Of a stretch of DNA of 64,000 bases, positions 22,319-35,190 are shown one piece after another (the first letter of the stretch is position 1; each line of letters begins with the position of its first letter). The stretch is from Ceratodon purpureus (taxonomy: Eukaryota; Streptophyta; Bryopsida; Pseudoditrichales; Ditrichaceae): the NCBI GenBank assembly GCA_014871385.1, contig CM026432.1, forward strand, positions 5,373,669 to 5,437,668, written 5' to 3'. The notes under the pieces are model-generated. The model saw only the letters and a list, made by a program, of their open reading frames with translations, was not told where the DNA came from and made no database searches. Both the position numbers and the translations under genes were made by a program.

Positions 22319-23256
22319 GATGCTGCATCCCAGCTTTCACCTTACACTTTGACATCAATACACATGTACATCCTACCCAAATTCTGGCAAGTTCAACGTC
22401 GCTGGTCTTGATCACATTGGTGCATGCCTACAGGACAAGTCATTGATGCCAAGCCTCGCAAGTGGTTCTGACACACAAATTGAACGGGAACAACAGTCAT
22501 TGGTCAGGACATAAGTTTGACACTCTTGAGTTACCGACTGCGTGAGGGAAGAGTCGATTCAGTGAGTACGAAATTGGGCCAACATGTAACAAATATCAAA
22601 GAGCACAAGTCCAGTTTTGGTGCCAAGAAGTCCACTGCTATTTTTGAAATCAAGCCAGAAATCAGACGCTGAGGTCCTGCCTCGAGGGATGCATGTTAAA
22701 TGGACTAGTGTGTAGGACGCAACACGGCATATCAAACATATCCTTGGAAAGGGCCTTCGTACTCCGCAAAGCAATGCATGTTTGGCTCCATTTTTAACTA
22801 ACTTCCCTACAGCCGAAGCTTAATGATCATCAGACGTAATACTGGACTGCAATGGAGGAGTAAATGATGTCTATGGAGGATCCAAGGCAGCTGGAAGACG
22901 ATGTATAGTTGGAATTGACCACCCTGATTTCGAGTTGCAGGCTTGGCCATTCCAATGCATAAATTGTGAATGTTAAGTTAGAGCAGCGAGCTCCTTTACT
23001 GTGGTTGCTGTGTTCAGAATTATCACTCTTAGTCTTTACAACTTATATTTACATTTCATCTTGAAATCCGATTACTTTGAAGGATTGCAGTCTGACCTGG
23101 AAGTTTTTAGTAACTGGTTATTTGGCATCAGCGAACTTATACTCGTAGGGTTCACAGCAATCGATCATAATTGTTGTCCTTTCTTGAGGTTTTCTCAGCT
23201 GCACAGGGAGCTGGAATTGGTCTCCGAGAGTAAACAGACCTGTGTCTCACACTGTA
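22319..23256. other. TTC5 3' UTR and intergenic sequence
   Basis: Nothing recognisable beyond the probable 3' UTR. Confidence 0.45.
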
Positions 23257-25098
23257 CAGTAGGGTCCAGAAATAATTCGATTTTTTTTTTTCAGTGAGAA
23301 AAATTTCAGTACTGCCTACTTTGAAAGCCTCCCGAGAGCTCGGATATTGGTATTTCATCACGAAATTTTTAGCAAAGAATCATCTTTAAGTTAATTACAT
23401 GTATGCCATTTTTCAAGGCCAAAACGTTTACCAAAAAAAAGTTATTCAAAATCTACCACCAAGGACATGTTTCACTGCTGCCAACTTTGACAGCCTCCCA
23501 AAGATTGATTTTTTTATTTTTTGGCCATGAAATTCTTGGAACAAAGTCCCCTTTATGTTGATAACATATGATAAAAAGTTCAAGGCCAAAAGACAAATAC
23601 CAAAAAAGATATCAACAATCTACCAGAATGTGTAGTTGTCTTAAATAATGGAGGAAACCATTTCATTGAAACCAGCGGTGAAGAAATTGTCCATTTACTA
23701 TAACCCCTAGGTGCCCAGGAAAGCCAAAACGACTTTTTGCCATTTGGGTCAGTCTAGATAAAAGGGTTAAAATTGATATTTTTGCCTAAGATTTTTACTG
23801 GATGCTCCTTGTACTGCAAAGTTTATGTGGTAAAATTTGCAAAGCCAAATTCCAATTTCAAGACCTTCATCTAGAAATTTTAGGTTTCAAGTCCAAAACG
23901 GGCAGCTTAAAATTAGGCATTTTTTTAAAAACAATTCTTGAAATATGTTCATAACCAAACCACCACTAAAATTCTAAAGAGACCCAAGTCAAAAAATATA
24001 CCAATTTTACAAGGGCAGCCTCTAAAAATTACAAAGACAAGCTTCAATATTTGCAGTAATTTTTGAGATTTTGGAATTTTTCAAAAATAATTTCGCTCAA
24101 AAATCAAAACCTTATAAAGGCACCTAACCACCGTTCAGATTTTTCTAAAACCAAATATACGTGACGTCATGCATGTTTTACTTTATCAACATTTTCAGAC
24201 CAGCTTCTTGAAAACAATTTTTATGAGAGCCAAAAAAAAGAATGAGTCTCTCAAATTTTCCATGGAGGTACGTGAATTGATTACCTACGTGGGAAAAAAT
24301 ATGGACAAAATGTTTGGGGTAACAATCTTCAACTCCCCCTTTGCACCATTTTGACTATGTCATTCAGCCAATGCCCAAAAAAAGTTTTGCTGCAACTTTG
24401 AATATTATAACCTCTAAGATGGTAAACATCCAACGGCCTAAAATCTTATCAATACTTCTGAAGAAGGTTTAGTACAGGATCTTACAGCTAGATGTCTAAA
24501 AAAACCGAATTTGTTTGGTTCAAATTGTTGTTTCTACAAGGTGGTCAAAAATCACCGTTTTGGAGGTTTTGAGACCCAAAACATGCTTGGGCACTTAGGG
24601 GATAAAAATTGACATGAATGTTTTAATGATAAAGAGCATGTTGTTCGCCAATTTTTATGGTAAATGGACAATTTCTCAACCGCTGGTTTCAATGAAATGG
24701 TTTCCTCCATTGTTTCAGACAACTACACATTCTGGTAGATTATTGATATCTTTTTTGGTATTTGTCTTTTGGCCTTGAACTTTTTATCATATGTTATCAA
24801 CATAAAGGGGACTTTGTTCCAAGAATTTCATGGCCAAAAAATAAAAAATCAATCTTTGGGAGGCTGTCAAAGTTGGCAGCAGTGAAACATGTCCTTGGTG
24901 GTAGATTTTGAATAACTTTTTTTTGGTAAACGTTTTGGCCTTGAAAAATGGCATGCATGTAATTAACTTAAAGATGATTCTTTGCTAAAAATTCGCGGTG
25001 AAATACCAATATCCGAGCTCTCGGGAGGCTTTCCAAGTAGGCAGTACTGAAATTTTTCTCACTGAAAAAAAAATTCGAATTATTTCTGGACCCGACTG
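23257..25098. mobile_element. TA-flanked DNA transposon with 440-bp terminal inverted repeats (Tc1/mariner-pogo-like, non-autonomous)
   Basis: The left arm 23257-23697 and right arm 24661-25098 are reverse complements with few differences by eye. The termini read CAGTAGGGTCC and (reverse complement) CAGTCGGGTCC, and TA lies on both sides (23255-23256, 25099-25100). This fits the TA target and CAGT ends of pogo/Tigger-like elements. Only ~60 bp of its own sequence separates the arms, because the remainder of the middle is a second, nested element (23704-24601). No transposase is encoded, so it is a foldback-type non-autonomous copy. Confidence 0.85.
23704..24601 (-). mobile_element. CCCCTA-ended element, copy A (nested, inverted relative to copies B and C)
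   Basis: This is bounded by CCCCTAGG...CTTAGGGG with ATAA on both sides (23700-23703, 24602-24605). Its reverse complement aligns along its length with copies B and C. It lies in the middle of the foldback element at 23257-25098, so it inserted later. Confidence 0.8.
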
Positions 25099-25100
25099 TA

Positions 25101-26166
25101 CAGTACAGTACTGTATACAGCCCCTTTGACCTGAAATTTGTAGGAATTGCACTAGCGTCGTGACACTCCTAATGTAATCCCTGTTAGTGAATAATATCCT
25201 TGCTTGCCAGATAAATTCTGAACTATGCAGCGGAGTACACAGTGAGTTGTGCGCCGGTTGGGTAGAGCACGCCAGCACACAGCTAAAAATTCTGGTTGCT
25301 TGAATACCGTAGACCGTACGGTATATTTTAGGGGCAGCTTCATCATCCCTCCGTTGGGTAATTAATTATTTTCAAATTGTAGTGTCCGCTAATAAATAAA
25401 GTGATTTTTGGAAATATTTCATCATTCATCTAATTTTATTTCATGGTTTTCCAACAAATAATTAACATTGCCTTTCAAGACCAGTTTAAACCGAAGTTGA
25501 TGCAAGATAAGCTTTTCCAAGATTTCTAATACTTCGTTATTTTTTTGAATATGACATTATTATTTGGAATTATTTTTGCTTCAAGTTTTATTTTTTGTAT
25601 GTATAAATGAAATTTGAAGGCATGATCTCACAGCTTGGATTTTCAATCCAAAGCCGACCTTAAGGTACGGTATTCTACCATTGCTTCAAAATCCGGAAGG
25701 ACAATTAGTGATCCTCAATATGAAAGCAACAGTTCTTAATAATTTTTGCAAAATACAATCAAGTGAGTTTTCATTAGATGAAAGCAATGGGATAATTTGG
25801 TTTGCTTTCTATAGAATTTTACATTTAGATGTGTCAAAATTTTATATTATACTATTTATTTAGACAAATGTTTAGATTCTATACTCAATTCTGTAAAACT
25901 AAAAAAATGTGCAGCATTTTCTTTTCCTCGAGGCTTTGCTACCTCAAAGATGCCAATAAATAAACAAGAATTGATAAAAAGCATTCAAAAAGTATGGATG
26001 AAGTTCCCTTAGAGCAATTGAAACACCTCATTTCAACTATGCCCAATTGTATTAAAGAAGTGATTTCAACTAGGGGTGGAAGTACTAAATGGTAGATAGT
26101 GTATAAAGAAAATACAAAATGCTTATTTAGTTTTCATGATCATATGTATATATATTTTTTGTGATA
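25101..26166. other. AT-rich intergenic region
   Basis: There are no recognisable genes. Short open frames are not supported by composition. Confidence 0.4.
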
Positions 26167-26170
26167 TTAA

Positions 26171-26709
26171 CCCTTTAACGTCCCGATTCATCACTGTTTT
26201 CAAAGATTTGTTATAAAATGGTTGATGAAAATGGAAAATGGATTTGATGTACAAAACAAAGTTGTAGATGTCAATGTGAAGATAACATCTGTACGCTTCG
26301 ATTCATCATATTTATTAATAATATTTTTAAAGTAATTTTGCAAGGTTTTCTTTTGTAATTTAATTAAAAATCCAAAATTAAGACTAATTTGTTTAAAATA
26401 TTGTAATGAGATTGGAACAACATGCATTACAAGATGGTAATAGTTTCCATTATTTGATTCCACTTATTATGAAAAATCATGTTTAAGGTCCCTCTTTTTG
26501 AACTAAGATTGAATTTGACATAAATCATTTTTGTAATTTTTCAAAAATTCTCATTATTTTATTCTGAAAATCCAAACCGTACAAATGGTATAAAACTAGC
26601 ACAAGAATTGGGGGAAAAAAAATATGGATGAAAAACATCCCGCAGGACAGAAAATGAGCTGCTGAAATTCATCCGGCGTCCAGAATCTGGACGCCGGCGC
26701 ATTAAAGGG
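26171..26709. mobile_element. TTAA-flanked piggyBac-like MITE (539 bp), copy E
   Basis: The termini are CCCTTTAACG and (reverse complement) CCCTTTAATG, with TTAA on both sides (26167-26170, 26710-26713). TTAA target sites with CCC-starting ends are the hallmark of the piggyBac superfamily. The interior has no transposase and is not obviously related to copies A-D. Confidence 0.75.
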
Positions 26710-26804
26710 TTAAAGTACACTTCACTAGCATTTCAACACACTTTTGAGCAAGTTCTTGCATTCCAAAATTTTCCAGTTTTTCCCACTGTTCTGCACACTG
26801 TACA

Positions 26805-26870
26805 CCGCGACTGGAATTCGTTAGCACCGCGACTGGAATTCGTTAGCAATGCGACTGGAATTCGTAAGCA
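26805..26870 (+). repeat. three tandem copies of a 22-bp unit
   Basis: The unit CRNYGCGACTGGAATTCGTWAG-like sequence repeats three times, followed by a partial copy. It lies downstream of the TMK gene. Confidence 0.85.
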
Positions 26871-27485
26871 ATGCGTAGCGCACTAAAATCGATGGAGTTG
26901 GTACTCTTTTGCAAAAGCGGAGGCGGAGGAGTTCTTGGGAAATGTTAGTGCTTCCTCCACCACTGAGATCATTTATATCGCCCATTTCGCTCCGCCATAG
27001 CAAGTGCTCTACCTAGCAAATGGAGCTGGCAAATTAAGCTCAACAAAGAATTTCAACACGTTACATTAGGGATGCTTCGGTGTCACAAAAGGCGATTGCA
27101 AGGAGCAGGTGTTTAATGAGGAACAAATGATCATGAGAATCAGGGCGAGATTGTAAAATATACATTTTTCTAGTTCGCAGTAGAAGAGAATCATAAATCC
27201 CTTCTCCAATAGATCCCAGTAGTTAACGGGATTGATGAGGCTACAGTGAGAATGGTCCCCTAATCTCTTGTCCTCTACGTCATGATAATCAGGCTCTCGT
27301 TCTGAGACTTGAATTAGGGCTTGGTTCATTAAAAACCTGTACTGAAGCATGGTCCAGAACCATTTGCTAATCTGCAAGACCCTGAAGGAGTTCCTCGTTT
27401 GAACTCCGTGCAGATGTTACAAAAATTGGATTTAAAAATCTGATTGTAATTAGTGACAGATATTTTCTGTCCAAGACCATTCATA

Positions 27486-30400
27486 CTACCGGCCATCCAT
27501 TGATGTAAAGGAATCTGCAAAGCCAACAGGGCGTGTTGGTAAACTTGTCCTGGAGTCGGTCAAACTCCCTGAAGTGGCCTCTCCCTCATAAGCTTGCCAT
27601 TGCTTCAGTGCTTGGGGTAAAGACAAGGAATGCTCTAGATCTTGATCACTGTCATCACTGTCCAAATTCGTGGGCTTCCATTTATCCACTAATGGGCCAA
27701 GCACGGTAACCACATGGCCCATATCAGGACGTTGATAAGGCTCACGGGCAGTACAGTGACCGGCAAGCTCTGCCACAACACGGAGACTCCTGAAAGTTTC
27801 ATCATCGACGAGAATGGCTGGATCGATGGTCAATTTGAATCCCTCCTCATCAGTGTTCATGCGTGAAAACCACGTCACCAAATGCATGTTTTCCTCTTCC
27901 TGTGTTTCATCTAGAGCCCGACGTCCAGTCATAAGCTCCATCAACACTACTCCAAAGCTGAAGACGTCTGCCTTTGTTGTGACACGGCCAGTAACTGCAC
28001 AAGCAAAAACCAAATCGTCAGAATCCAAAGCTCACTAACTAGAAATACCGATTTCGAATAGAGTAAGCTCCTACGTGAGCGAAAAAAGAATAGCTTGCGC
28101 CTTGCTTGGCACGTCTCATCAGCTCAAAAGATTACTTCAATCTAAATTTAAATGTTTGTCTATTGGAGCTTACCAGCATACTCTGGAGCCAGGTATCCAA
28201 ACGTTCCAGCTAGTCTTGTTTCCACGGAGTATTTTCCTTCGGGTGCTAGCTTAACCAGACCAAAATCTGATACCTTCGCTCGAAAATCATCAGTCAGAAG
28301 AATATTCGAAGGTTTTAAGTCCCTATGAATGAAGCTCCGATGTGCTAAGTTATGCAGGTACTCCAAACCCCGAGCAACATCGAGCGCAATTGTCAACCTC
28401 ATCTTCCACGTCAGAGGCTTTTCATTCAACTCTTTATAATCAAAAAGATGCTGAGCTAGGGTACCCTGAGGCATATACTCATATACTAAAAGTCTTTCCA
28501 TCCCTTCAGCACAATACCCCAAAAGTCCCACCAAGTGTCGGTGCTTCACTTTGGTCAGCACTACGATCTCAGATTGGAATTCATTCAACCCCTTGTTACT
28601 CACAACAGCTGCTTCCATTCTCTTCACAGCAACCTGGGTCCCATCTTCCAACGCACCTCTGTAAACTACACCAAACCCACCTCGTCCCAAAATGTTCTGT
28701 TCCGAAAAATTGTTAGTGACGGAACGAAGGCCCTGGACTGAGAAAGTCATTCTTCCTGCCTCCCCCATCTATATCACATCACAAGGTAAATATTAGTCAA
28801 CAACTTGAATGACTTTAAGACGAGGCTGAAGTCAAGTAATAGATGTGCCATCAAACAAAAACTAAATCTCTGGATAAAGATTTAATAAAAAAACGTCAAA
28901 AGCCACTGAAATCCAAAACATTGAAACGATAAGTAATACCTGTCCATCTTTTGATAAGCTGTTACTGTTGAAGCTGTCCCCCTGAGATAGATACCCCTTT
29001 TCGTTACTACTACCTGAAGCTTGATTACTCCCACTACTACTGCTATGAAGAACAACCTTCACCATCGCTGGATCGGAGTCATGAGGATGTATCGGCTTAG
29101 CTGTAGAAGACTTTTTCTTTCTCCAGTAACAGCACAGCACTAAAGCTGCACATACAGCACACAATCCGAGCCCGCCAATCACTCCACCTAGCACAAGGGG
29201 AAGAAGTGAATTGTTCTTCGGATCCTCACGCGATGGTGCACCGTTTGGAGTGCTCCGAGGGGCTCCAGGTGCTCTAGGACTACCCCCAACAGGGGCACTT
29301 GGTGGGGTAGTTCCCCCTGGTGATGGCGTCCCTAAAGGTGGTGCTCCTACAGGAACTGGAGCTGCTGGAGATCCGTCTAGAAGTGGATTTCCACTGAAGG
29401 AAAACTTCACGGCAGGAGAAAATGAAGGCAATGGACCTGCGAGATTGTTGTTTCTCACGTCCACTGTCTGCAACGATGTTAGGCTTGTCAGCTCTGCCGG
29501 AATTGAACCCGTAAGAGAATTCCCGTTCAAAACCAGATTGCGGAGCGACGTCAAATTCGCCAGGGATGGCGAGATGGTGCCTACCAATCTAGAACTGGAA
29601 AGGATGATCGACACGACTTCTCCAGAAGGGTCACAGACAACACCTTGCCACGAAGGACTTGCACAGGGGTCCGGTCCAATCCAAGTCTTTGCAATGTTTT
29701 GAGGGTAACCAGCGGCAGCCAAGAAATCTAACAAAGAATTTACTTTTATGGAGCATTGCACTCCTGGTCCACCACAATACGTTTTGGCATCCACCTGAGC
29801 CTCGGGCAAGAACACAGGAAGCTCACCGCTAAAGTAATTGTTGTTTAACCACAAGTCTGTCAAAGGCAGGTTTTGTAGGCCGGGAGGCAGTCGTCCCACC
29901 AGCTGATTGGTGCTAAGGCGCAGTCTGGAGAGACCTGCAGCACTCGCGAGTCCAGTAGGCACAGGACCAGTGAACCCATTACCATGTAACCACAGCTCTG
30001 ACAAGCTCGTCATGCTACCCACAACAGCAATGGACCCAGTCAGTCCTCCGTTGTTCAGCCAGAGTTTTTCAATACCCGAACTACCAAATGTATCAGGAAT
30101 TCCACCACTGAAGCTGTTATACGCTGCACGGAATATCTTCAGCGACGGCATAGTGCCCAAATACGAGGGGATTGGCCCAGTAACGCTTACATTGTTCATA
30201 GCCAGCAAATTAAGAAGCAAAGCATCTTCAAGACCCGAAGGCATCGTCCATCCACCAGCCGATTTGTTGAGAAGTACGTTGTTGTCAAGCCAAAGTTCTA
30301 CAATGTTGGACAGGCCATTGAAAAAATCCGAGGGTATAGAATCAAAAGCATTATCGTTAAGGAATGCATACTGAAGATTTGACAATCCCGCCAGTGAAGG

Positions 30401-30766
30401 CATAGGACCTGTAAAAGCATTGTAATTGAGCTCCAAGTACGTCAGACTCGCAAGTTTGTTAATGTTTGAGGTAACAGTTCCCTGGAGTGACGCATTACGC
30501 ACCCTCAACTGCAGTACATTTCCTGCATTGTCACAGACCACCATCTTCGGGTTCCAGAGGCAGGGGTCGGATGCCGTCCAGCCCAAGATATCGCTATTGG
30601 TGATTAATGATTTGAATTCCAGTAATATCGGCCTATCATCGGCTCCCACGGCTGCTATAGCTGCTGCTGCAATCACGACAGTTAACAAAATGTTGCATAG
30701 AAGCCGTGGGACGCTAGGCATCCGTACTCGTTTACTCAAAATCGCCATTGCTGTCTTCTTCACCAC
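27486..30766 (-). CDS. TMK: TMK-type leucine-rich-repeat receptor-like kinase
   Basis: The coding exons are 28940-30766, 28174-28768 and 27486-27994, giving 976 aa. The N-terminus is a signal peptide (cleavage near residue 42). Two LRR blocks are separated by a non-LRR island (~318-385) with paired cysteines (CGGPGVQC, then [13 protein letters not shown]), diagnostic of TMKs. A Pro/Gly-rich juxtamembrane follows, then one transmembrane helix (~520-545). The kinase has GRGGFGVV (~637), the VAVK lysine ~658, HRDLKPSN (Asp ~759), DFG (~777-779) and APEY, so it should be active. The C-terminus matches TMKs: [14 protein letters not shown] and a final SFTSMDGR. In angiosperms TMKs act at the plasma membrane in auxin and cell-wall growth signalling. 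Two alternative in-frame ATGs (residues 7, 16) lie before the signal peptide core. No breaks were seen. Confidence 0.95.
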
Positions 30767-32372
30767 TCCCGCGGAATCAGTTCTTTATCCCTCCTCTTGA
30801 AATTGCCAAGGCTGTCAGTCCCTCTTATTCCACACATGATTGCAAACTTCTGAGTCCACCCGAGAATCAAAGAGTGCAAATCTGAAGGCTCATGATATCC
30901 CTTGCCACCATACCACCTTAAATATGCTGCAATGTGACTGGATTCTTAAAGCCATGCCCGTTCTACAAGGTCCAAGCGCTGTCGGGGTAGAATAAGCCTG
31001 AAAACAGCGAAAGGTTCAATCAGCCTTGTCATGGAAGATTCCGTACAGAAGAACCGTATGACGCATGTTCTGAGTTCAAGCTACACAAAGTGCTCAAATA
31101 TTGACGATCACTGGACCACATAGGCAGAACAACTCTGCTTAAATCAAAGGTTCGAGAAAATTCGTGAAATGAAGGCCAACGCATTTGGAAACTATTTTCT
31201 ATTCCAGCTTGATGCACAGAAACTGAACGAGACAACCTACAAATTGATGATCCAGAAAGCTACTTAGTTTAAAAAAACAATACAAGCACACAAAGCATGA
31301 ATCCATTATCTTCAGACAAGTAGAAATGTACAGTAGTTGATTAGTAAAAGGCCTAACGAAACAAAACTTCGCAAAGATACTGCTATTAGCCGTTTGTTTC
31401 CGACAAAAACATAACTATAACAATAGTCAACTCTAAACATTAGACAGGAAGCCCTAATATACTGAACAATCAAATAAATTGAACCTTCTCTGTGCAAACA
31501 CTCCGTGCCCTAATCCTGCCAGTACCTTAAGCCAGTCTAGCTACACACATGGAGCTCTAAACTGCCAACCTCAGTCACACAATTCGCCTGATTCTGCCAT
31601 AAAATGTGGCATGCTGGAAAGAACAACGACCTATTCAACAAATACTCCCACTTGTGCTCAGACAAAAAAACATTCGGTACTCCAATCCCCTGTCAATATT
31701 GGGAATAAGGACTAATCCCCAAAGTAGGGCAAGCCCTCGACCTAGACTACTTCTCTTATCGCAGATACTTAATGACGAATTTTGAACCCAGTAAGCACTC
31801 CACACTGTCTCAGTGTAGATCCGAGCACCGTTCGCTGATTCCGCAGCTCTTCACACAATAAGTAGCTACTGCTTCACCTTTCGTAGGGAAGATCGACCTA
31901 CCAAATCTCAAGTACAACTTTCTACTAGATCAAAAACAACCCCCGGGCCGCGACATTTTCCTAATTCGATCCAATTACACGATCTTCCGCAACGACGCCA
32001 CTTACATCCAATCTCCAGACTACATCGCAATTCAGGTCCCTTCACTACACTTCAAAACAAAGCAACACTCCACCAACGGCCACTACAACGGCGTGCAAAT
32101 CACTCTGCGACATTCAATCAAATAAAACACGCCAAAAACGCCGAGAAACAGAAATTTGCTAACGACGACGACAGCAATCACGCGCATTCACTCTCCACTC
32201 CTCTATCCAGCTGCGCCAGCGATCCAAACAACCTTCCCTGCTCTATTCAAATCACACTCCACATCACTCAAAGACGCCGAAAACTTCTAAGACACAGACG
32301 CTTACAACGACACTAATCACGTAACGCTCACTCTCCACTCCTCTCAATCCACCTACCCCGGCAATCAAAACC
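30767..32372. other. TMK promoter and leader region
   Basis: There is no convincing gene. Around 32150-32370 a C-rich stretch contains a diverged duplication (CACTCTCCACTCCTC at ~32190 and ~32330). It may be a 5' leader exon of the TMK gene, but no splice path can be proven. Confidence 0.4.
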
Positions 32373-32568
32373 ATGCAACCTGCGCTTCACTACCTCAATC
32401 CATCCGCAAAGAACCAAACCGCACAACGCACCTCCCATTCACACGCAACACAATCCGCAACACAGAGATCTCCAAACCGGCTTCCACAACAAGCTTCCTC
32501 CCTAGCCTTCACAGAATCAAAAACGGCGAAAGCAAGAACGAACAAGAAACAAACAGTCACACAATCGC

Positions 32569-33006
32569 ATGAAGCGCAAGAGCTCCATTGCAGAGAAACG
32601 GAGGCTAACCTCTCAAACGCAAGCCGAGGTCTGGAAGAAGCGCCACAATGGCCGGGAAGCACAATCATGGAGTGCCACCCTAGCAGCTGCCGTGGGTCCG
32701 CTACAGGTCGTCTCCTGGCATGGCAGAGGGCGCTTCGCAAAGGCAATCAAGCTGGCTGTGGCACCGACCAAGGCGCGCAGACGGAATCAAGGGCGCGCGG
32801 ACAGGAGGCGACGCAGTCCGGACGCCATGGATGGCCCGGAGCGCTCCGGGCGCCACAGCTCGCAGCTCCCGCTTCGTCCTCCCTTCGCCCCCGTCGCCAC
32901 AGTGCTCACTCCCCGGGACGAAGACACAAACCCGTCACCGTTCTCCAAATCCACCATCATCTACCCCACGTATAGATTTTTAAATCAAGATGTAACTTAT
33001 TTATAG
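32569..33006 (+). other. GC-rich open frame, doubtful
   Basis: A 145-codon Arg/Ser-rich frame overlaps other open frames in the same GC-rich patch. No family resemblance was seen. It may be a leader or a promoter CpG-like patch of the TMK gene and not a protein gene. Confidence 0.15.
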
Positions 33007-33882
33007 ATGGTTCCGGATTTGGGCGCAAGCACAGAACCGGCACTGTTCATCCTCGCATTTTATGGATATGGGGAAGCTTAGTGTACCCACCGAGTAGATG
33101 TTAGTGGTTTTGGGTGCAATGACGGCGCGGTGTTGCACATGGTGAGTATATTGACACGGTGGATGGTGATGGCTTTGGGGTTTGGTGACGATTATGGGGG
33201 GAGTGACGGATTTTGTGTGGAGAGGTTTGGCGCGGCAGGGGAGGTGGCGGATTTGGAGTTCGTGGTGATGGGGTCGTGGAAGGCGTGCGCGGGTATCGGG
33301 GACATCCATCCGAAATTTCTGAGGCCGTGTTAAGGATTCGTTGGTTACAAAAATGGCACGAAGCGTAAATGCTGTAATATCTCCTCCCGTTGTAGAATTC
33401 AGAGATTCAAATGTTAGCCCTCGGTAGACCCTGTCGGGTTTGGGTGGACGACGCAACGTGGACACGTCTTGCTAAGGACCGACACTGTACGCTTAAGCGC
33501 CATGTCTGGGTTCTTGTGGATTTGAAGTACTAGATTCTATAACGTGAGTAGATTTGGGAATAGTGACGGTTTTGGGTTTGTGGTGATGGGATATGGGAGG
33601 AGTTGGTCCGATGCGTGATCTGGGATTGTGACGCTTGGCAGGGTGGTGTGGAACTTGTCAAATGCATGGGGTGAAGTAGTTTGGATGTCGTTTTGGAGCT
33701 GCTGCATGGATGATGGGGGAATGAGAGCATGTTGGGAACTCTGTGAGCTGCCCTGTGTAGGGAATGAAGGGACACGCCATAGCTTTGGCCTTGGTGTTTA
33801 AACCGGAAGTTCGGAGCCTATCCGCGTGCGCTGCCGAGGTTCGGTGGAGTTACTGTATTTTCGGAGGTCAAAAGAACTTGAC
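33007..33882. other. intergenic region
   Basis: Nothing recognisable. Confidence 0.4.
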
Positions 33883-33884
33883 TA

Positions 33885-34783
33885 CCGTAGGTGGAGGGCT
33901 GGTTTGACACTTGTTTGTCGAATAATTAATTAAAGTGTAAAAAACAAGTTCGACACCTAAAAAATGTTTTTGATAATTTCGGCAATTTTTTCCTTGAATT
34001 ATAAATTCTATGATGTTGTCAAGACCAAGGATTTCCAACAAGTTAGCATGTGAGATTTGACATGGGAGTTCTAAGAATGCTCTGTACTTTATACTAGTGG
34101 AGTGGAGTTGTATCCAACAATCCATTTGGGATATATGAACTTTGAAGTGAAGCACCTAGTTAGTCTTTATTTTTATAACATGCATAGCTTCTGCATAAAG
34201 TCTTCAAATGACATAAAATTTGTTGGAGGTGAAAGAGTACTTGATTCCTAAAATTTTCTTAGACCAAAACAATTCCAAAAAAGTTGATCCTCCAAGCACA
34301 AATGAGCTCTGAAAAACTGTTAGAAACGCAGTTTGACACATAGACCTTTACAATGTTTTTTTGTCCATATCTTTTGCATAAAAACTTATTTTAATACAAA
34401 ATTTGTTGGAAGTGGAAGAAGGCTTGATTCCTCAACTTTTTTTAGTTTGACACAATTCCATTAAACTTCATCTTCTATGCTTAATTGGACTCCAAAAATC
34501 TGTATACAACACATTTCAAAAACCTCACCTAGAGTCTTGCTACGTCTTAACCCATACTCTTTGTGGACTATTGTAAGTGAGTATGATTACAAAAGGAGCA
34601 CCTTCTTCCTAATAAATCTCCCACACATCTTCCAATTAGGGCTGAACCTAATGAATTTAATTTATTTCGTCAAATGCTTACTGTATTTTAGATTGATTCC
34701 GGCAATACTAAGTAATAATTTCAAATAAAATTTGACTTATAATTTTTGAATTATTTAGTGTCGAACCAGCCCTCCACCTACGG
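33885..34783. mobile_element. TA-flanked MITE, 899 bp
   Basis: The ends are inverted repeats of about 26 bp starting CCGTAGGTGGAGGGCTGG with one mismatch. TA flanks both sides (33883-33884, 34784-34785). The interior is AT-rich and non-coding. It is consistent with a Tc1/mariner-type non-autonomous element. Confidence 0.8.
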
Positions 34784-34785
34784 TA

Positions 34786-35144
34786 TTACTGTGATTAAAA
34801 GAGAGCTCCAAGAGCCTTCACAAGATTAGGGTTAGAAATGGTGCAGAGTATATTCCTGCTTTACGTACCCGTGCCCCCGGTTTTATTCTAAAAGTGTGTT
34901 TTCTTCTATACTAGGAGTATCTCTAAGCCATTCATCATATATATTCATTGAAATTGACTTTATGATGAATGAATCATGCATGAATTATTGTGAAAGAAAG
35001 TCATTAAAAAAATGAGAACTCCAATGTTTTAATCTTGGCCAGCTTCAAACATTTTTATAATGGCTTGTAGGAGTATTGTAGGATTAGTAATTATTGCCTA
35101 TTTGGATAATTATTATGCTAATTTGGATAGGTTTGTTCACAAGG

Positions 35145-35190
<46 letters not shown>

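Noticed and set aside
29211-30800. plus-strand frames within the TMK first exon
   Set aside because: They are shadows of the receptor kinase exon on the other strand, which has clear domains.
32373-33006. overlapping GC-rich frames as protein genes
   Set aside because: Several frames are open at once because of composition; no domain or splice support.
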